64,000 nt of DNA from Bretschneidera sinensis (GCA_023935145.1 CM043700.1:105864400-105928399), one strand, 5' to 3'. Shown: positions 45,950-56,841, numbered from the stretch's first letter. Notes: generated by a model from the letters alone, not told the origin. A program made the numbers and translations.

Positions 45950-47125
45950 ATGCCTAAACATACTGCTTCCACCTCCCATGCCTCGGGAAGCCGCACATAG
46001 TCTTCACGACCAAGCTTTGAACAACAGGAGATCCTATTCGAAACAACATTCAACATTGATGATGACTTTAAGAACTTTGAAGCGACTCAATGGATTATCC
46101 AGGAATTCAAGTGTCGTGGATTGAAGAGGTTGTTCAAGTCTGTATGCTCTACTGCCTACACCTAGTTCATGGTCCCGTTTTCTGAGAACCTGTCTTTCGA
46201 TTGCAGCAGGCCAAGTGTCTTGTCCTCATCGGTTCAGGGTAAGTACATCGACGTGACATCTTTAGACATAGCTGTTACCCTCCATTGTTTTGATGAGTCT
46301 CCTCCAGAGGATGCCCAAATAGATGAGCAGTCGGAGTCCTTTCCCTTACCCTCCATCATTGAAGACATCTGTGTTGGGCAATACGCTGATCGTCACAATA
46401 ATACTGGGAGCCGATCAAAGTTGCCTCCACGACTATGGCTCATGGATTCCATTCTTCAGTGGAATGTGTGTCCATTGGGACACAAGACCTAGAGGTGTGA
46501 CTAGTTCTTACAGGTGCTATACGTATTCCACAGAGGCCACTGGTACTCCATCCCGGCTATCATCTGGGGCCAGCTACATAAATTCTGGGACCACGTACAT
46601 GCACGCCAGGTTACCACAGCTAATGCATGGGGGCTCCCATTCCTATTCCTCCTCAGCTACATTTTCAAGAAAAAAAGAATTAAGGGCTCATCCATCGATG
46701 GACCAGTCCGAGAGCACCCATTATTTGGGAAGGCTCAGTGGACCCAGAGCCAGTCACACATGCCCCGAGGACTCCAAGGGCATACCCCTACTGCTGAGAG
46801 AGTGGAGGATGATCCTATGGAGACCGAGGACCTAGCAGCGAGCCAGACATGGGAAGATGACCATCTTGACATGGGACCCACTGAATACCAGCATATTCTC
46901 GAGGAGATGTCTTCTTTCTAATGTGAGCTCTCTGACATTCGACGGGAGGATAGGGAGGCTACATTGCTAGTTCATCAGCGCATCGATGGTTTGGAGGCAT
47001 GTTTCTCGAGGTAGAAAACGATGCTACTGGCCATTCTAGATCGACTACCTCCCGCCCCTGGTGCCTCATTTTCCGCACCACCTGGAGACCATCACTGAGA
47101 GTGGTGCACCATCTGGCTGAAGATA
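45950..47125 (+). pseudogene. Athila-3 env-like ORF, broken
   Basis: Start MPKHTASTSHASGSR-like at about 45950, out of frame with the next part. Then MVPFSENLSFDCSRPSVLSS, VTSLDIAVTLHCFDESPPED, EDICVGQYADRHNNTGS and LWLMDSILQWNVCPLGHKT (46169-46492). Another frame follows with YVFHRGHWYSIPAIIWGQLH and KFWDHVHARQVTTAN (46514-46921), HLDMGPTEYQHILEEMSSF, a stop, and a tail ending near WCTIWLK. Better preserved than in Athila-1. Resembles the putative plant transposon protein domain of Athila post-pol ORFs; no clear membrane segment seen. Confidence 0.72.
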
Positions 47126-48449
47126 TAAAACTTAGCGCACCCCATTTATTTTTTTAGTATTTTTCACATTTCTTGTTAATATTTATCTTTATAACTATTT
47201 ACTTTTAGTATTTTTTGTTTTCTGGTATTACTTTCGTTTTTCTTTTTCAGGGACAAGGTGTGTACATCAGTTCAAGTTTGAGGGTGTGCTATGAGCCATG
47301 CCAACCAGCTAGTTATCCATCTTCCAAGTCAGATCTTTCCATGTTATTCACACATTGGGGACAATGTGTAGTTTAAGTTTGGGGGTATGGGAGACACACT
47401 CACACACACTCTGCCCCAGTTTTTTATATTAGTATTGAAAAGATAAATACATGTTCATATTGTTCTGAAAATTTTGGTTGACCTAAACGAATATTGTGAT
47501 AAGATTTCATCAGTAAAAGTTTAATCACTTACTTTAAGGCATTTAAGAAATCACAAGTTTGATCTAATTTGATATGAGCACATTAGCACACAATTGTGTG
47601 GGGTATAACATGTAATTCTAATATGTATGTTTCCATGGCTTAACTGAAACCGGATGACTTGTTAGATGAACACTTTGGCATAGAAAAATAGAAAAAAAAA
47701 ATTATTACACAAAAAGAGAAAACAAAATGCTCCTAATGATCATTAAATAAACTTTCCACTGAGTAACTGGACCTCTTGCCTCAGTAAGAAGTGAGGGTTC
47801 ACGTCAAAAGGTGGGAACTTTACTCATAATGATCATTAAATAAACTTCCCACTAAGTAACTGGACCTCTTTCCTCAGTAAGCAGTGAGTGTTCACGTCAA
47901 AAGGTGAGAATTTTGCTTAGCAGTATTAAGACCAGTTAGTTTCGTAGCCTTTTTTACTTGAGTTAGTAAGTCCTTAGGGGTGTCTTTACACCTAATGTTC
48001 TAAAACCATCTGGTTTGAGAGTCATTGGCCAAACACTCACTACATAGGTTAATTAGAAAGCTTAAGGGAACTAAACTTGGCAAAAATCTCATAATAAAAT
48101 AAAAGAAGGAAATAAAACTATACCATTTTTGTTCATTCTGATAGGAAGTTCGGTGAATCTTGAGACACCGAAACACTATACATTGGAGTTATTTGGAAGC
48201 TTCATCTTTTATGTGCTAGTTTACCACATACTAAGTCAGACTTGTGATGCCTTGGCCAGCCTCGTGTAAGTGATTAGATTTTAAAACTTCTATTTTGAAG
48301 ATGGGCTTATATTTTAAGCTTGCTCATGAATCAATATCATGGTTTTATGTGTGACCTAAATTTTTGGATACCATGAATGGTGGATTTATCTTTGCTACTG
48401 TTTTTCAATTAGTTTTTAGTTTTGTACTGCTAAGGGACTAGCAATATGT
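47126..48449 (+). other. Athila-3 3' UTR
   Basis: Contains PPT-like sites at 47273-47285 (AAGTTTGAGGGTG) and 47375-47386 (AAGTTTGGGGGT), the hairpin CACATTG-GGGA-CAATGTG at about 47352-47370, and two 93-base tandem units starting at 47734 and 47827. Confidence 0.8.
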
Positions 48450-48462
48450 AAGTTTGGGGGTG
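48450..48462 (+). other. Polypurine tract of Athila-3
   Basis: AAGTTTGGGGGTG, directly before the 3' LTR start TGATAAGCGC. Confidence 0.87.
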
Positions 48463-49704
48463 TGATAAGCGCTTAAATATTCGTATTTAAGCCCCTTAAT
48501 TTACACTTGTTAAGTTCCTAGTCGTGTTATTTCATGCTATTTTATTTCTTTTTTGTGTTTTCCCAGGATATCGAAGAAAATGGAGCATTATCTGGTTTGG
48601 AGAACAAAAACTGGAAGAACTGGAAACTGCACACAGTGCGATCGAGCACAGAAGTGTGCGATCAAGCGCATCAGCACTCGTGCACACAATAAGAAGGCTC
48701 GAGCGCACCAACATGAGATCGAGCTCACTTATGCAGTAAAACGGCAGAACCTGTTTTGGAAAGTAGGGTTAGGGTTCTGTTTTTCTGGTTAGGGTTTCTA
48801 GATGTCTTTGAACCTTATAAATAGGCCTGTAAATACATAAAACATAATTTTTTTTCGAGTTTTGAGCTTTGGAGACGAATTGACGACTCTTCTATCGGGT
48901 TTATTCTTCTTTCTTTATTTTTACTTTATGAAGATGTTCAACATCGAAATCATGTGTAACTAACTTCTTAGTAAGGGCTTGATTGAAACCCTAATTATGT
49001 TTACTTAATAATTCAGTATTGGCGCCTTTGCGATATTTATGCTGTGATTCTTAACTTGATTAATACCTGTTTTTACTTAAATTCCTCATATGTGTTTGCC
49101 TGATCGACATATGCATGTGGCATGGAGTAGTTAGTTGAATCAATTTGGATGACCGAGTCCTAGGTTTAACAATAGTAACAAAAGAAATCCACTCCGGGTT
49201 CTTGTGTTAATCAACATGGGAAACTGGGAGTATACACCATGCCCTAGGTCTCATGTGGTTGTCAATTTCCATAAATCTTATGCTCTCTTAAGGAACAACT
49301 CAGTATACACTACGTTGAATCCCTTAAGAAAGAAAATAGTTAGAGTATACACCATGCCTAACTTGCTGCTTAGGGAAATCAATAGCTTAAGGAGTATACA
49401 CTATGCCCTTAGGTTGGCAAACATTAGGTATTCATAGTGTGAGTAGAGCATTAGCATATTGTTTTGTTGTGGTAGCGTGATTAGTGGTGGATATCAAGTT
49501 CCTACGCCTTTATCATTATCAATCCAAACTCAATATTTATTTCTCTCATTTTATATTGCGAATTTAATTCTAAAGTGAAATTCACCAATCCCTGTGGAGA
49601 TGATCTTACATTTTGCACTCTATACTATTTTGTTGACCTTGTGCACTTGCAAGTAAAACTATACAAATATTTGCTTATTTATTTAGGTAGATTTTTGCAC
49701 GATA
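48463..49704 (+). repeat. Athila-3 3' LTR
   Basis: Partner of 41243-42511. TATA box 48816-48824; motif cluster 48630-48735; LTR open frame 49204-49437. It is shorter than the 5' copy, partly through a missing segment near 48555. Confidence 0.92.
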
Positions 49705-49709
49705 GGGAG

Positions 49710-51217
49710 GGAACTAACCATTATTTCTTTGATTAAAGTCGCCTCTCTTTTCTTTACATTATCTTTGGATGTTTGAAGACTGAGAAAAAGAGAGGGTTCT
49801 AGTGAAAAGTAAAGGAGAGAGAAGAGGATGATTTGACCAATTATTTTTTCTCTTTTTATTTGAATAACTATTTTAAGACTCGTGGAAGAGAGATCAGACT
49901 CTGTTGTGGATGATTCTGCTCTTCAAGAAGTTTCAATTTCTACTTTTTCATGGTTGTGTGCCATAAAAGTTCCATGTTTGCAGGGGAAGAAGTACAAATC
50001 TGAGTGAAAGAATTCTAAGAGGTGGATATTCAAAAGAGAATTTAGTTGGGCCTTTTAGTTTCATAGAGTCTGCCTAACACTATAAAAAAAAGAAAAAAAG
50101 AAAATAATAGAAGTAAAAAGAGTAGGTTTTTTGTATTATCTTGCAAATTCATCATATTCCAACAAAAAATTATAAGCAAAAGAAAAAAAAACACCGATGT
50201 TCATCTTCTTTGTTTCAGTCTTTCTAGAATTTCTCTTGTTCTTTTCTTATTTTCTCTACTTTTTAGTGGAAACAAGTTCATTTATGTTTACAGATTATAC
50301 ATATTGGCATGGTAACATGTGAACTCTTGGATTATGTTAATAAAATCATAGCAATTCAATGGAGGGTATGCCCTACTTGTGTAGTTGCATTATAAGTTCT
50401 TTGTTATCATCTTTACAACATGCATAAAGAATAGAAAAATTTAAGGGTCATTATAGTAATACAAGCTAACCTATCTATAATAAAACTAGTGATATTAGCT
50501 AGAACTAGGCCTTTCATAATTTTCTAACGTTGACCACTATGATTTTTCTTTTGGGTCAGACCGCCAGGTTGGTATTAGACTAATAGTATTTATTCTTTCC
50601 AAAGTTTGTGATCGGGATAGATTCTTCATGATAGAAATATTTTAAAATATGCTAGATGGGGAAATAACCTTATGAATTCAAAAGAACTGAGAATTGACAC
50701 AATGTAGTCTTTTAGTAGGATGAGGATCCCTAAAGACTTGGTGCAATGTAGTCATTTACACATGGACATAGCAGATGTAAACCATGCCAACTTATACAGA
50801 ATAGTGACAATGAAATTGAGTGTGTTCTACTTGCATCTTGACCATTCTCTAATATCAAACAACTACTTCATTTGGGTACATAAATCCTAGCAGGACTAAA
50901 GCAGCATATGCTTCAGCTGGAAAACTTAACCAATTCTAACACAACAATAAAAATTTAGGCTTAAACATAAGCTGATGTTTTGAATTTACCTAGAAAACCT
51001 ACCAAAAAGCAAAACAATGCAATCATTATCAACAAAGATTAATATATGAATAACAAAGTCAACATGAACAGTAGCTTATATAGTTCACTATTTACACATT
51101 GCTACTTATTTCCAGCTTACACCAAAATAACAAGGAAACTCAAAATTGTGAAAATGGAATACCTAAACACATGCAACTACACAAGCAAACGTACTCATTG
51201 ACAAAAAATAAGGTAGA
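49710..51217. other. Harbinger internal sequence between Athila-3 and Athila-4
   Basis: AT-rich; holds the right arm of the inverted repeat (49801-49861) and the direct 16-mer (49892-49907). No gene recognised. Confidence 0.45.
49801..49907 (-). repeat. Right arm of the divided inverted repeat
   Basis: AGTGAAAAGTAAAGGAG and the following 45 bases are the inverted match of 40407-40470; GATCAGACTCTGTTGT at 49892-49907 is a direct copy of 40391-40406. Confidence 0.75.
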
Positions 51218-51222
51218 TCAAA

Positions 51223-52460
51223 TGATGAGTATTAAATATTGCATATTTTAGACCCTAACTTATATTTGTTATGCTCTTAGTTAGTAGTATTTCACTTTAT
51301 TTTACGTCTTTCTTGTGTTTTATGCATTTTTACAGGTTTGTGGAGAAAATGAAGCATTTCAGGAGATGTGAAGCTTCTGGAGACATTGCGATCGATCGCA
51401 CGAGATATACGATCGAGCGCACCTGCGCTCGAGCACACCTGCCTACGAACGAGCGCATGGTCAATATCCCACATCGAAATATTTGAAGTTCAGTGCATCT
51501 GCGATCGATCGTAGTAGACATGCGATCGAGCGCACATGAGATCGTGCGCACAAGACATGCGATCGATCGTACCTGCGATCGAGCGCACACGGGCAGTATC
51601 CCACATCGAATCTGCAACCCATATTGCTCCGGGACTTCCCATATATAAACACCATATGGCTTCATCATTCAGTGTACAATTCCTGAGCCACTTTGGTGTT
51701 TACCGGTGGATGTCCGCCAACATTCTGGTGGATCCCGAAGGCATTGCTACCACGAGGGGAAGCGCCGCCCGTCAGCGAGTGGAATTTCTCCCATGTAAAG
51801 TTGTTTATTTATTTTTTTTATATTCAGTTGTTTTAGTTTAAATGTTTAGCACTTTTTATTATAGTTTTATAGTTATGAGTGGCTAGACACTTCAGCTAAG
51901 GTTGAAGATGAAGCCCCGCCGTTGTTGGCGTAGTAGTTCAGATTTGCTTGTACAAATCTGACAATTTTTAGTATAAATGTTCTGTCAATTATTTGAGTTA
52001 ATCTTATAATTGATTGAGTTTAAATTGTCTGTTGGATTTTCTTTGTGTTTCATCTGATGGATACATTGAATGCTTTTCGATTAAATTGGATTCCCTTTGT
52101 GATTTGTTAAGAGCGGATACATTGGGTGCTTTTGGTTTAGTTGGATATTCTTTGTTTTTTGTCTTATAGTTGGATTCATGGAATGTTTTGATAGGCTATA
52201 TTTTTAGAACATGTATGCTTAACTTCGGTGGGGTGGATTCGGAAACCTTAGTATTTTAATTATTAGTTTTTAAATCAACTTAGCTTAGTTTATATTTCTT
52301 TTGCAATATCATTCACAATTCGGAACTAGGTTAAGATAGAGTTAGTTTAGATTGAAAATATACTTTCACAACACAATTCCCTGTGGATTCGACCTCGCAC
52401 TTGCACAACGCTATATTGCAAACGACTCGTGCGCTTGCGAGTAATTTAAAACTCACAACA
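51223..52460 (+). repeat. Athila-4 5' LTR
   Basis: Motif cluster at 51388-51590 with many GCGATCGATCGCAC / GCGATCGAGCGCAC copies, TATATAAAC at 51642-51650, and a distal part ending CCCTGTGGATTCGACCTCGC and CTCACAACA. Confidence 0.93.
51388..51590 (+). promoter_or_regulatory. GCGATCGATCGCAC motif cluster upstream of Athila-4 TATA box
   Basis: At least eight copies in 200 bases, several being perfect palindromes (GCGATCGATCGC). The 3' LTR copy (55740-55975) has one additional unit inserted near 55930. The motif is shared with the other Athila family, although most of the rest of the LTRs is not alignable by eye. Confidence 0.62.
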
Positions 52461-52466
52461 AGTCTT

Positions 52467-52483
52467 TGGCGCCGTTGCTGGGG
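52467..52483 (+). other. Primer binding site, tRNA-Asp type (Athila-4)
   Basis: TGGCGCCGTTGCTGGGG, six bases after the LTR end. Same variant base as in Athila-3. Confidence 0.88.
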
Positions 52484-52568
52484 AATTGTTTGGTTTGTGA
52501 AAATTTTTGATCTAAAATGATTTTATTTTTCTACTAGTTAGTTATCTTTTTGTTAAAAAAAAAAAATC

Positions 52569-53168
52569 ATGTGCATGAATCCAGCGCCGGTTTCACAGTC
52601 TTTAGAGGACGCCCTCAAGGATTTCATTAAAATGACCGGCCCGTCCCTCAATATTGGCAACACTTTCAATGTTGAAAGCTGTTCCATTTGTGCTAGTCCC
52701 ATGCATCTAGCACAGAATTTCCCATCAATGCCGGCTTGTGCCGAGTATCCTATAGAACAAATGAATGCTTTCAATGACTGTTGTTGGCAATCAAATGGAT
52801 CTTGCTCCGAAACATACAATCTAGGGTGGTGGGACCACTCTAATTTTTTATGGGAGCAGAACCAACCAATGAATCAGGGAGGAGCCCCTTACCATGCTCA
52901 CAATCAATACACTCCCGAATTTCCTCCACCAATTCCAAGTTACAGTCACTCAGCTTATCCAGCACCATCACCCGCTTACCAAGCTCCCATTCAAGTGCCA
53001 GCGTTGGTTTCGCAGTCATTGGAGGACGCTCTCAATGATTTCATGAAAAAAACTAGCCAATCTATGAGTGAAGTGATGAGTGCAACAATAGAAAACACCC
53101 AAGTGATTGCCACACTAGATAGTCAAATTGATCAAATCGTAAGTTATGTGGGTAAAGGAGAGGAATGA
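52569..53168 (+). pseudogene. Athila-4 gag, C-terminal portion only
   Basis: 199 codons open. Begins MNPAPVSQSLEDALKDFIK close to the primer site, so the N-terminal gag domain is deleted. A knuckle-like CSICASPMHLAQNFPSMPAC and the Gag tail GWWDHSNFLWEQNQPMNQGG follow, then a P/Y-rich stretch and a second copy of the opening block (LVSQSLEDALNDFMKKTSQS). The repeated SQSLEDAL block suggests that the deletion or duplication used this sequence. Confidence 0.75.
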
Positions 53169-53189
53169 GAGTTCCCCAGTCAATCTGAC

Positions 53190-54292
53190 CCTAACCTAAA
53201 GGAACAGTTTGCGGTGGAAAATTCTTCAACTCCCATGCATTGGCAGGAACAAGTGCAATCAACTGTCTCATACTTGTCTGGGAGACAAGTGGACAATCAA
53301 GTGGAAGAGAACTCTGCTATGCATCAAGGGCAAGAGAGTGGCAACAATGAGAAGAGAGATGCTGAGCCATCTACAGCCACTCGTATTATTAAGGATCTCT
53401 CTAGGTCGTTTTTACCTAAAGCGCCTTACCTTGAGAGACTACAAGCGCCCAAGAAAGAAGGGAAGTCTGAGGACATTATGGAGGCATGCTTTGCTTAGTT
53501 TGGAGAGGATTTGGATTTAGATAAATTACTTGAGCAAGCGAATGCCATTTTGGAGTCTCCTCCTCGGGAGAGCAATAGGACAGAGGAGATTGTGGATGAC
53601 TCCCGCACTGAGGACCCCCTAGAAGCATGCTTTGCTCAATTTGGAGAGGATATGGATTTAGATAAATTACTTGAGCAAGTGAATGCCATTTTAGAGTCTC
53701 CTCCTCGGAAGAGCAATAAGACGGAGGAGACCACCGCACCTGAAACCCTCAAGAAGGAACTTAAGCCTTTACCAGATAATCTTAAGTATAAGTTCCTAGG
53801 TTTAGTCGATAGTTTGCCTGTGATTATACCTTCAGATCTGGGTGATGCTCCAGAGGAGAAATTATTGGATGTCTTAAGAGAGCATAAGGAAGCTATAGGC
53901 TGGACCATTGAGGACATCAAGGGGATCAGCCCCTCGGTGGTGACGTACAGGATACATTTGGAGGAGGATGCTGAGCCATCGAGGGAGCCACAAAGAAGGC
54001 TCAACCCTGCTATGCAAGAGGTTGTGAGGGCAGAAGATATTAAGCTGTTAGAGGTAAGGATCATTTACCCATCTCTGATAGCAAGTGGGTGAGCCAGATT
54101 CATGTTGTGCCCAAACGTGCTGAATTAACGGTAGTGCAGCATAAGGACGATGAGTTGGTTCCAACTCGTGTTCAGTCAATTTGGAGAGTGTGTATCAGCT
54201 ACCGTAAATTGAATGCTGCCACTAGGTCTGATCATTTTTCATTCCCATTTATTGATCAGATGGCAGAGCACTTAGTTGGGCATGTTTACTAA
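53190..54292 (+). pseudogene. Athila-4 gag-pol linker and start of RT, broken
   Basis: Three pieces: a linker with FLPKAPYLERLQAPKKEGKS (53214-53498); 53511-54092 with LDKLLEQANAILESPPR, LPDNLKYKFLGLVDSLPVII, EHKEAIGWTIEDIKGISP and EPQRRLNPAMQEVVRAEDIK; and 54089-54292 with SQIHVVPKRAELTVVQ, WRVCISYRKLNAATRSDHFS and FPFIDQMAEHLVGHVY. It stops before the catalytic FLDGYSGYNQI block. EACFAQFGED with DLDKLLEQ occurs twice, 141 bases (47 codons) apart, at 53485 and 53626. No protease DLGA segment is present. Confidence 0.82.
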
Positions 54293-55560
54293 TGTTGGGT
54301 CTGGCTGAAGACGTTAAACTTAGCGCTCATGGGAGGCACCCCACAGCTTATCTTTTCTTTTGTTTATTTATTATTTCGCATTTTTATGATTAATGTTTGT
54401 TTCCAGTATTTTTTGTTTTCCAGTTTTTATTTTTCAGGGACAAAGCGTACTTCAGTTCAAGTTTGGGGGTATGCTATGAGCCATACCAGTCCAGATAGTT
54501 CTCCATATCTCAGGTCAGCTCTTTCCATATTAGTCACACATTGGGGTCAATGTGTAATTTAAGTTTGGGGGTATGGGAGACACATCACACACTTTGTCCT
54601 AATTTGTTGTCTTTTCGTCATAGAGATAAATGCATGCTCATGTTATCGTGAAATTTTGGTTGATCTAAACATTTTCTGTGATGTGATGTCATTGGTGAGC
54701 TTAACATTTTGAACACATGATCTGGTGATAAATTTTTAAAATTTAGTTACTTACCTTAGGCATTTGAGAATTCACATGTTTGACATAATCTAACACGAGC
54801 ACATTAGCACAAATTATGTGAGGTATGACATGTGATTTTAATGTGTATTTTTCCTTATCTTAACTGAAACTGGATGACTTGTTGGATGAACTCTTGGGCA
54901 TAGGAAAATATTAAAAAAAAAAATTATCAATAAACTTTTCGCTGAGTAACTGGACCTCTTGCCTCAGTAAGCAGTGAGTGTTCACGTCAAAAGGTGGAAT
55001 TTTGCTTGGTAATATTAAGGTCGGTTTAATTTCGTAGCCTTTTTTACTCGAGTTAGTAAGTCCTTAGGGGTATCTTTACACCTAATGCCCTAAAACCACC
55101 TGGTCTGGGAGTCATTGACTCAACACTCGCTGCATGGGTCAATTAGAAAGCTTAAGGGAACTAAACATAATCGTGCCTTATTATTGTTAAAAAATAAAAA
55201 GAATAAAGAATAAAATAAAAACTATGCCTTTTCGTTCATTTTTGATGGTAAATTCGGTGAATCTTGAGACATGGAGACCTTACACATTAGAGTTACTTGG
55301 AAGCTTCATTTTTATATGCTAATTCACCTTACACAGTGTCAGACTTGTGATGCCTTGACCTGCCTTTTGTAAGTAATTAGATTTTAACATTTCTATTCAT
55401 TGCGAAGATGGGTTTATCTTTTTAAGCTTGCTTATGAATGAATATCATGGTGATGTGTGCTCCTTAAATTTTTGGATACCATGAGTGATGACTTTATCTT
55501 TATGTTCTTTGCTTTTCATTGAGTCTTTTATTTTGTTTTGCTAAGGGACTAGCAAAATAT
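54293..55560 (+). other. Athila-4 3' UTR
   Basis: Homologous to the UTRs of Athila-1 to -3. PPT-like copies at 54459-54470 and 54561-54572; hairpin CACATTG-GGGT-CAATGTG at about 54537-54556; one unit of the 92-bp repeat at about 54925-55015. Confidence 0.8.
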
Positions 55561-55575
55561 AAGTTTGGGGGTATT
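55561..55575 (+). other. Polypurine tract of Athila-4
   Basis: AAGTTTGGGGGTATT, directly before the 3' LTR start TGATGAGT. Confidence 0.82.
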
Positions 55576-56841
55576 TGATGAGTCTTAAATATTGCATATT
55601 TTAGACCCTTAACTTATATTTGTTATGCTCTTAGTTAGTAGTATTTCACTTTATTTTACGTCTTTCTTGTGTTTTATGTATTTTTACAGGTTTGTGGAGA
55701 AAATGAAGCATTTCAGGAGATGTGAAGCTTCTGGAGACATTGCGATCGATCGCACGAGATATGCGATCGAGCGCACCTGCGCTCGAGCGCACCTACCTAC
55801 GAACGAGCGCATGGTCAACATCCCACATCGAAATATTTGAAGTTCAGTCCATCTGCGATCGATCATAGCAGACATGCGATCGAGCGCACATGAGATCGTG
55901 CGCACAAGACATGCGATCGATCGTACCTGCGATCGATCGCACCACACTGCGATCGAGCGCACAAGGGCAGTATCCCACATCGAATCTGCAACCCATATTG
56001 CTCCGGGTCTTCCCCTATATAAACACCATCTGGCTTCATCATTCAGTGTACAATTCCTGAGCCACTTTGGTGTTTACCGGTGGACATCCGCCAACATTCT
56101 GGTGGATCCCGAAGGCATTGCTACCACGAAGGGAAGCGCCGCCCGTCAGCGAGTGGAATTTCTCCCATGTAAAGTTGTTTATTTATTTCTTTATATTCAG
56201 TTGTTTTAGTTTAAATGTTTAGCACTTTTTATTATAGTTTTATAGTTATGAGTGGCTAGACTCTTCAGCTAAGGTTGAAGATAAAGCCCCGCCGTTTTTT
56301 GGCGTAGTAGTTCAGATTTGCTTGTACAAATCTGACAATTTTTAGTATAAATGTTCTGTCAATTATTTGAGTTAATCTTATAATTGATTGAGTTTAAATT
56401 GTCTGTTGGATTTTCTTTGTGTTTCATCTTATGGATACATTGAATGCTTTTCGATTAAATTGGATTCCCTTTGTGATTTGTTAAGAGCGGATACATTGGG
56501 TGCTTTTGGTTTAGTTGGGATATTCTTTGTTTTTTGTCTTATAGTTGGATTCATGGAATGTTTTGATAGGCTATATTTTTAGAACATGTATGCTTAACTT
56601 CGGGGGGGGGGGGGTGGATTCGGAAACCTTAGTGTTTTAATTATTAATTTTTAAATCAACTTAGCTCAGTTTATATTTCTTTTGCAATATCATTCACAAT
56701 TCGGAACTAGGTTAAGATAGAGTTAGTTTAGATTGAAAATATACTTTCACAACGCAATTCCCTGTGGATTCGACCTCGCACTTGCACAACGCTATATTGC
56801 AAACGACTCGTGCGCTTGCGAGTAATTTAAAACTCACAACA
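55576..56841 (+). repeat. Athila-4 3' LTR
   Basis: Partner of 51223-52460. TATATAAAC at 56016-56024. Differs from the 5' copy by scattered substitutions, an inserted motif unit of about 20 bases near 55930, and an expanded G-run at 56600-56613 (GGTGGGGTGG in the 5' copy). Confidence 0.93.

Larger units (their letters stand above)
41243..49704 (+). mobile_element. Athila-3: Athila element lacking RT, RNase H and integrase, plus strand
   Basis: LTRs are at 41243-42511 and 48463-49704, with a perfect target duplication GGGAG (41238-41242 and 49705-49709). The element starts TGATAAGTGC and ends GCACGATA (CA to TA). PBS at 42518-42534, PPT at 48450-48462. Order inside: gag, protease, then directly the region that in Athila-1 follows integrase, the env-like ORF and the 3' UTR. 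The deletion joins the protease/pol linker to the post-integrase leader at about 45090. It cannot move by itself. Confidence 0.93.
51223..56841 (+). mobile_element. Athila-4: different Athila family, internally deleted, plus strand
   Basis: LTRs are at 51223-52460 and 55576-56841, with a perfect target duplication TCAAA (51218-51222 and 56842-56846). LTR ends TGATGAGT...CTCACAACA. PBS at 52467-52483, PPT at 55561-55572. The internal part keeps the gag C-terminal portion, a pol linker and the first conserved block before RT, then joins the 3' UTR at about 54295. The rest of RT, RNase H, integrase and env are absent. The LTRs are very similar by eye, so this is probably the youngest element here. 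Confidence 0.93.

Noticed and set aside
51292..51668. Overlapping frames rich in R, S, I and C in the Athila-4 LTRs, also at 55684-55980.
   Set aside because: They arise from the repeated GCGATCGATCGCAC motif, which is open in several frames on both strands.
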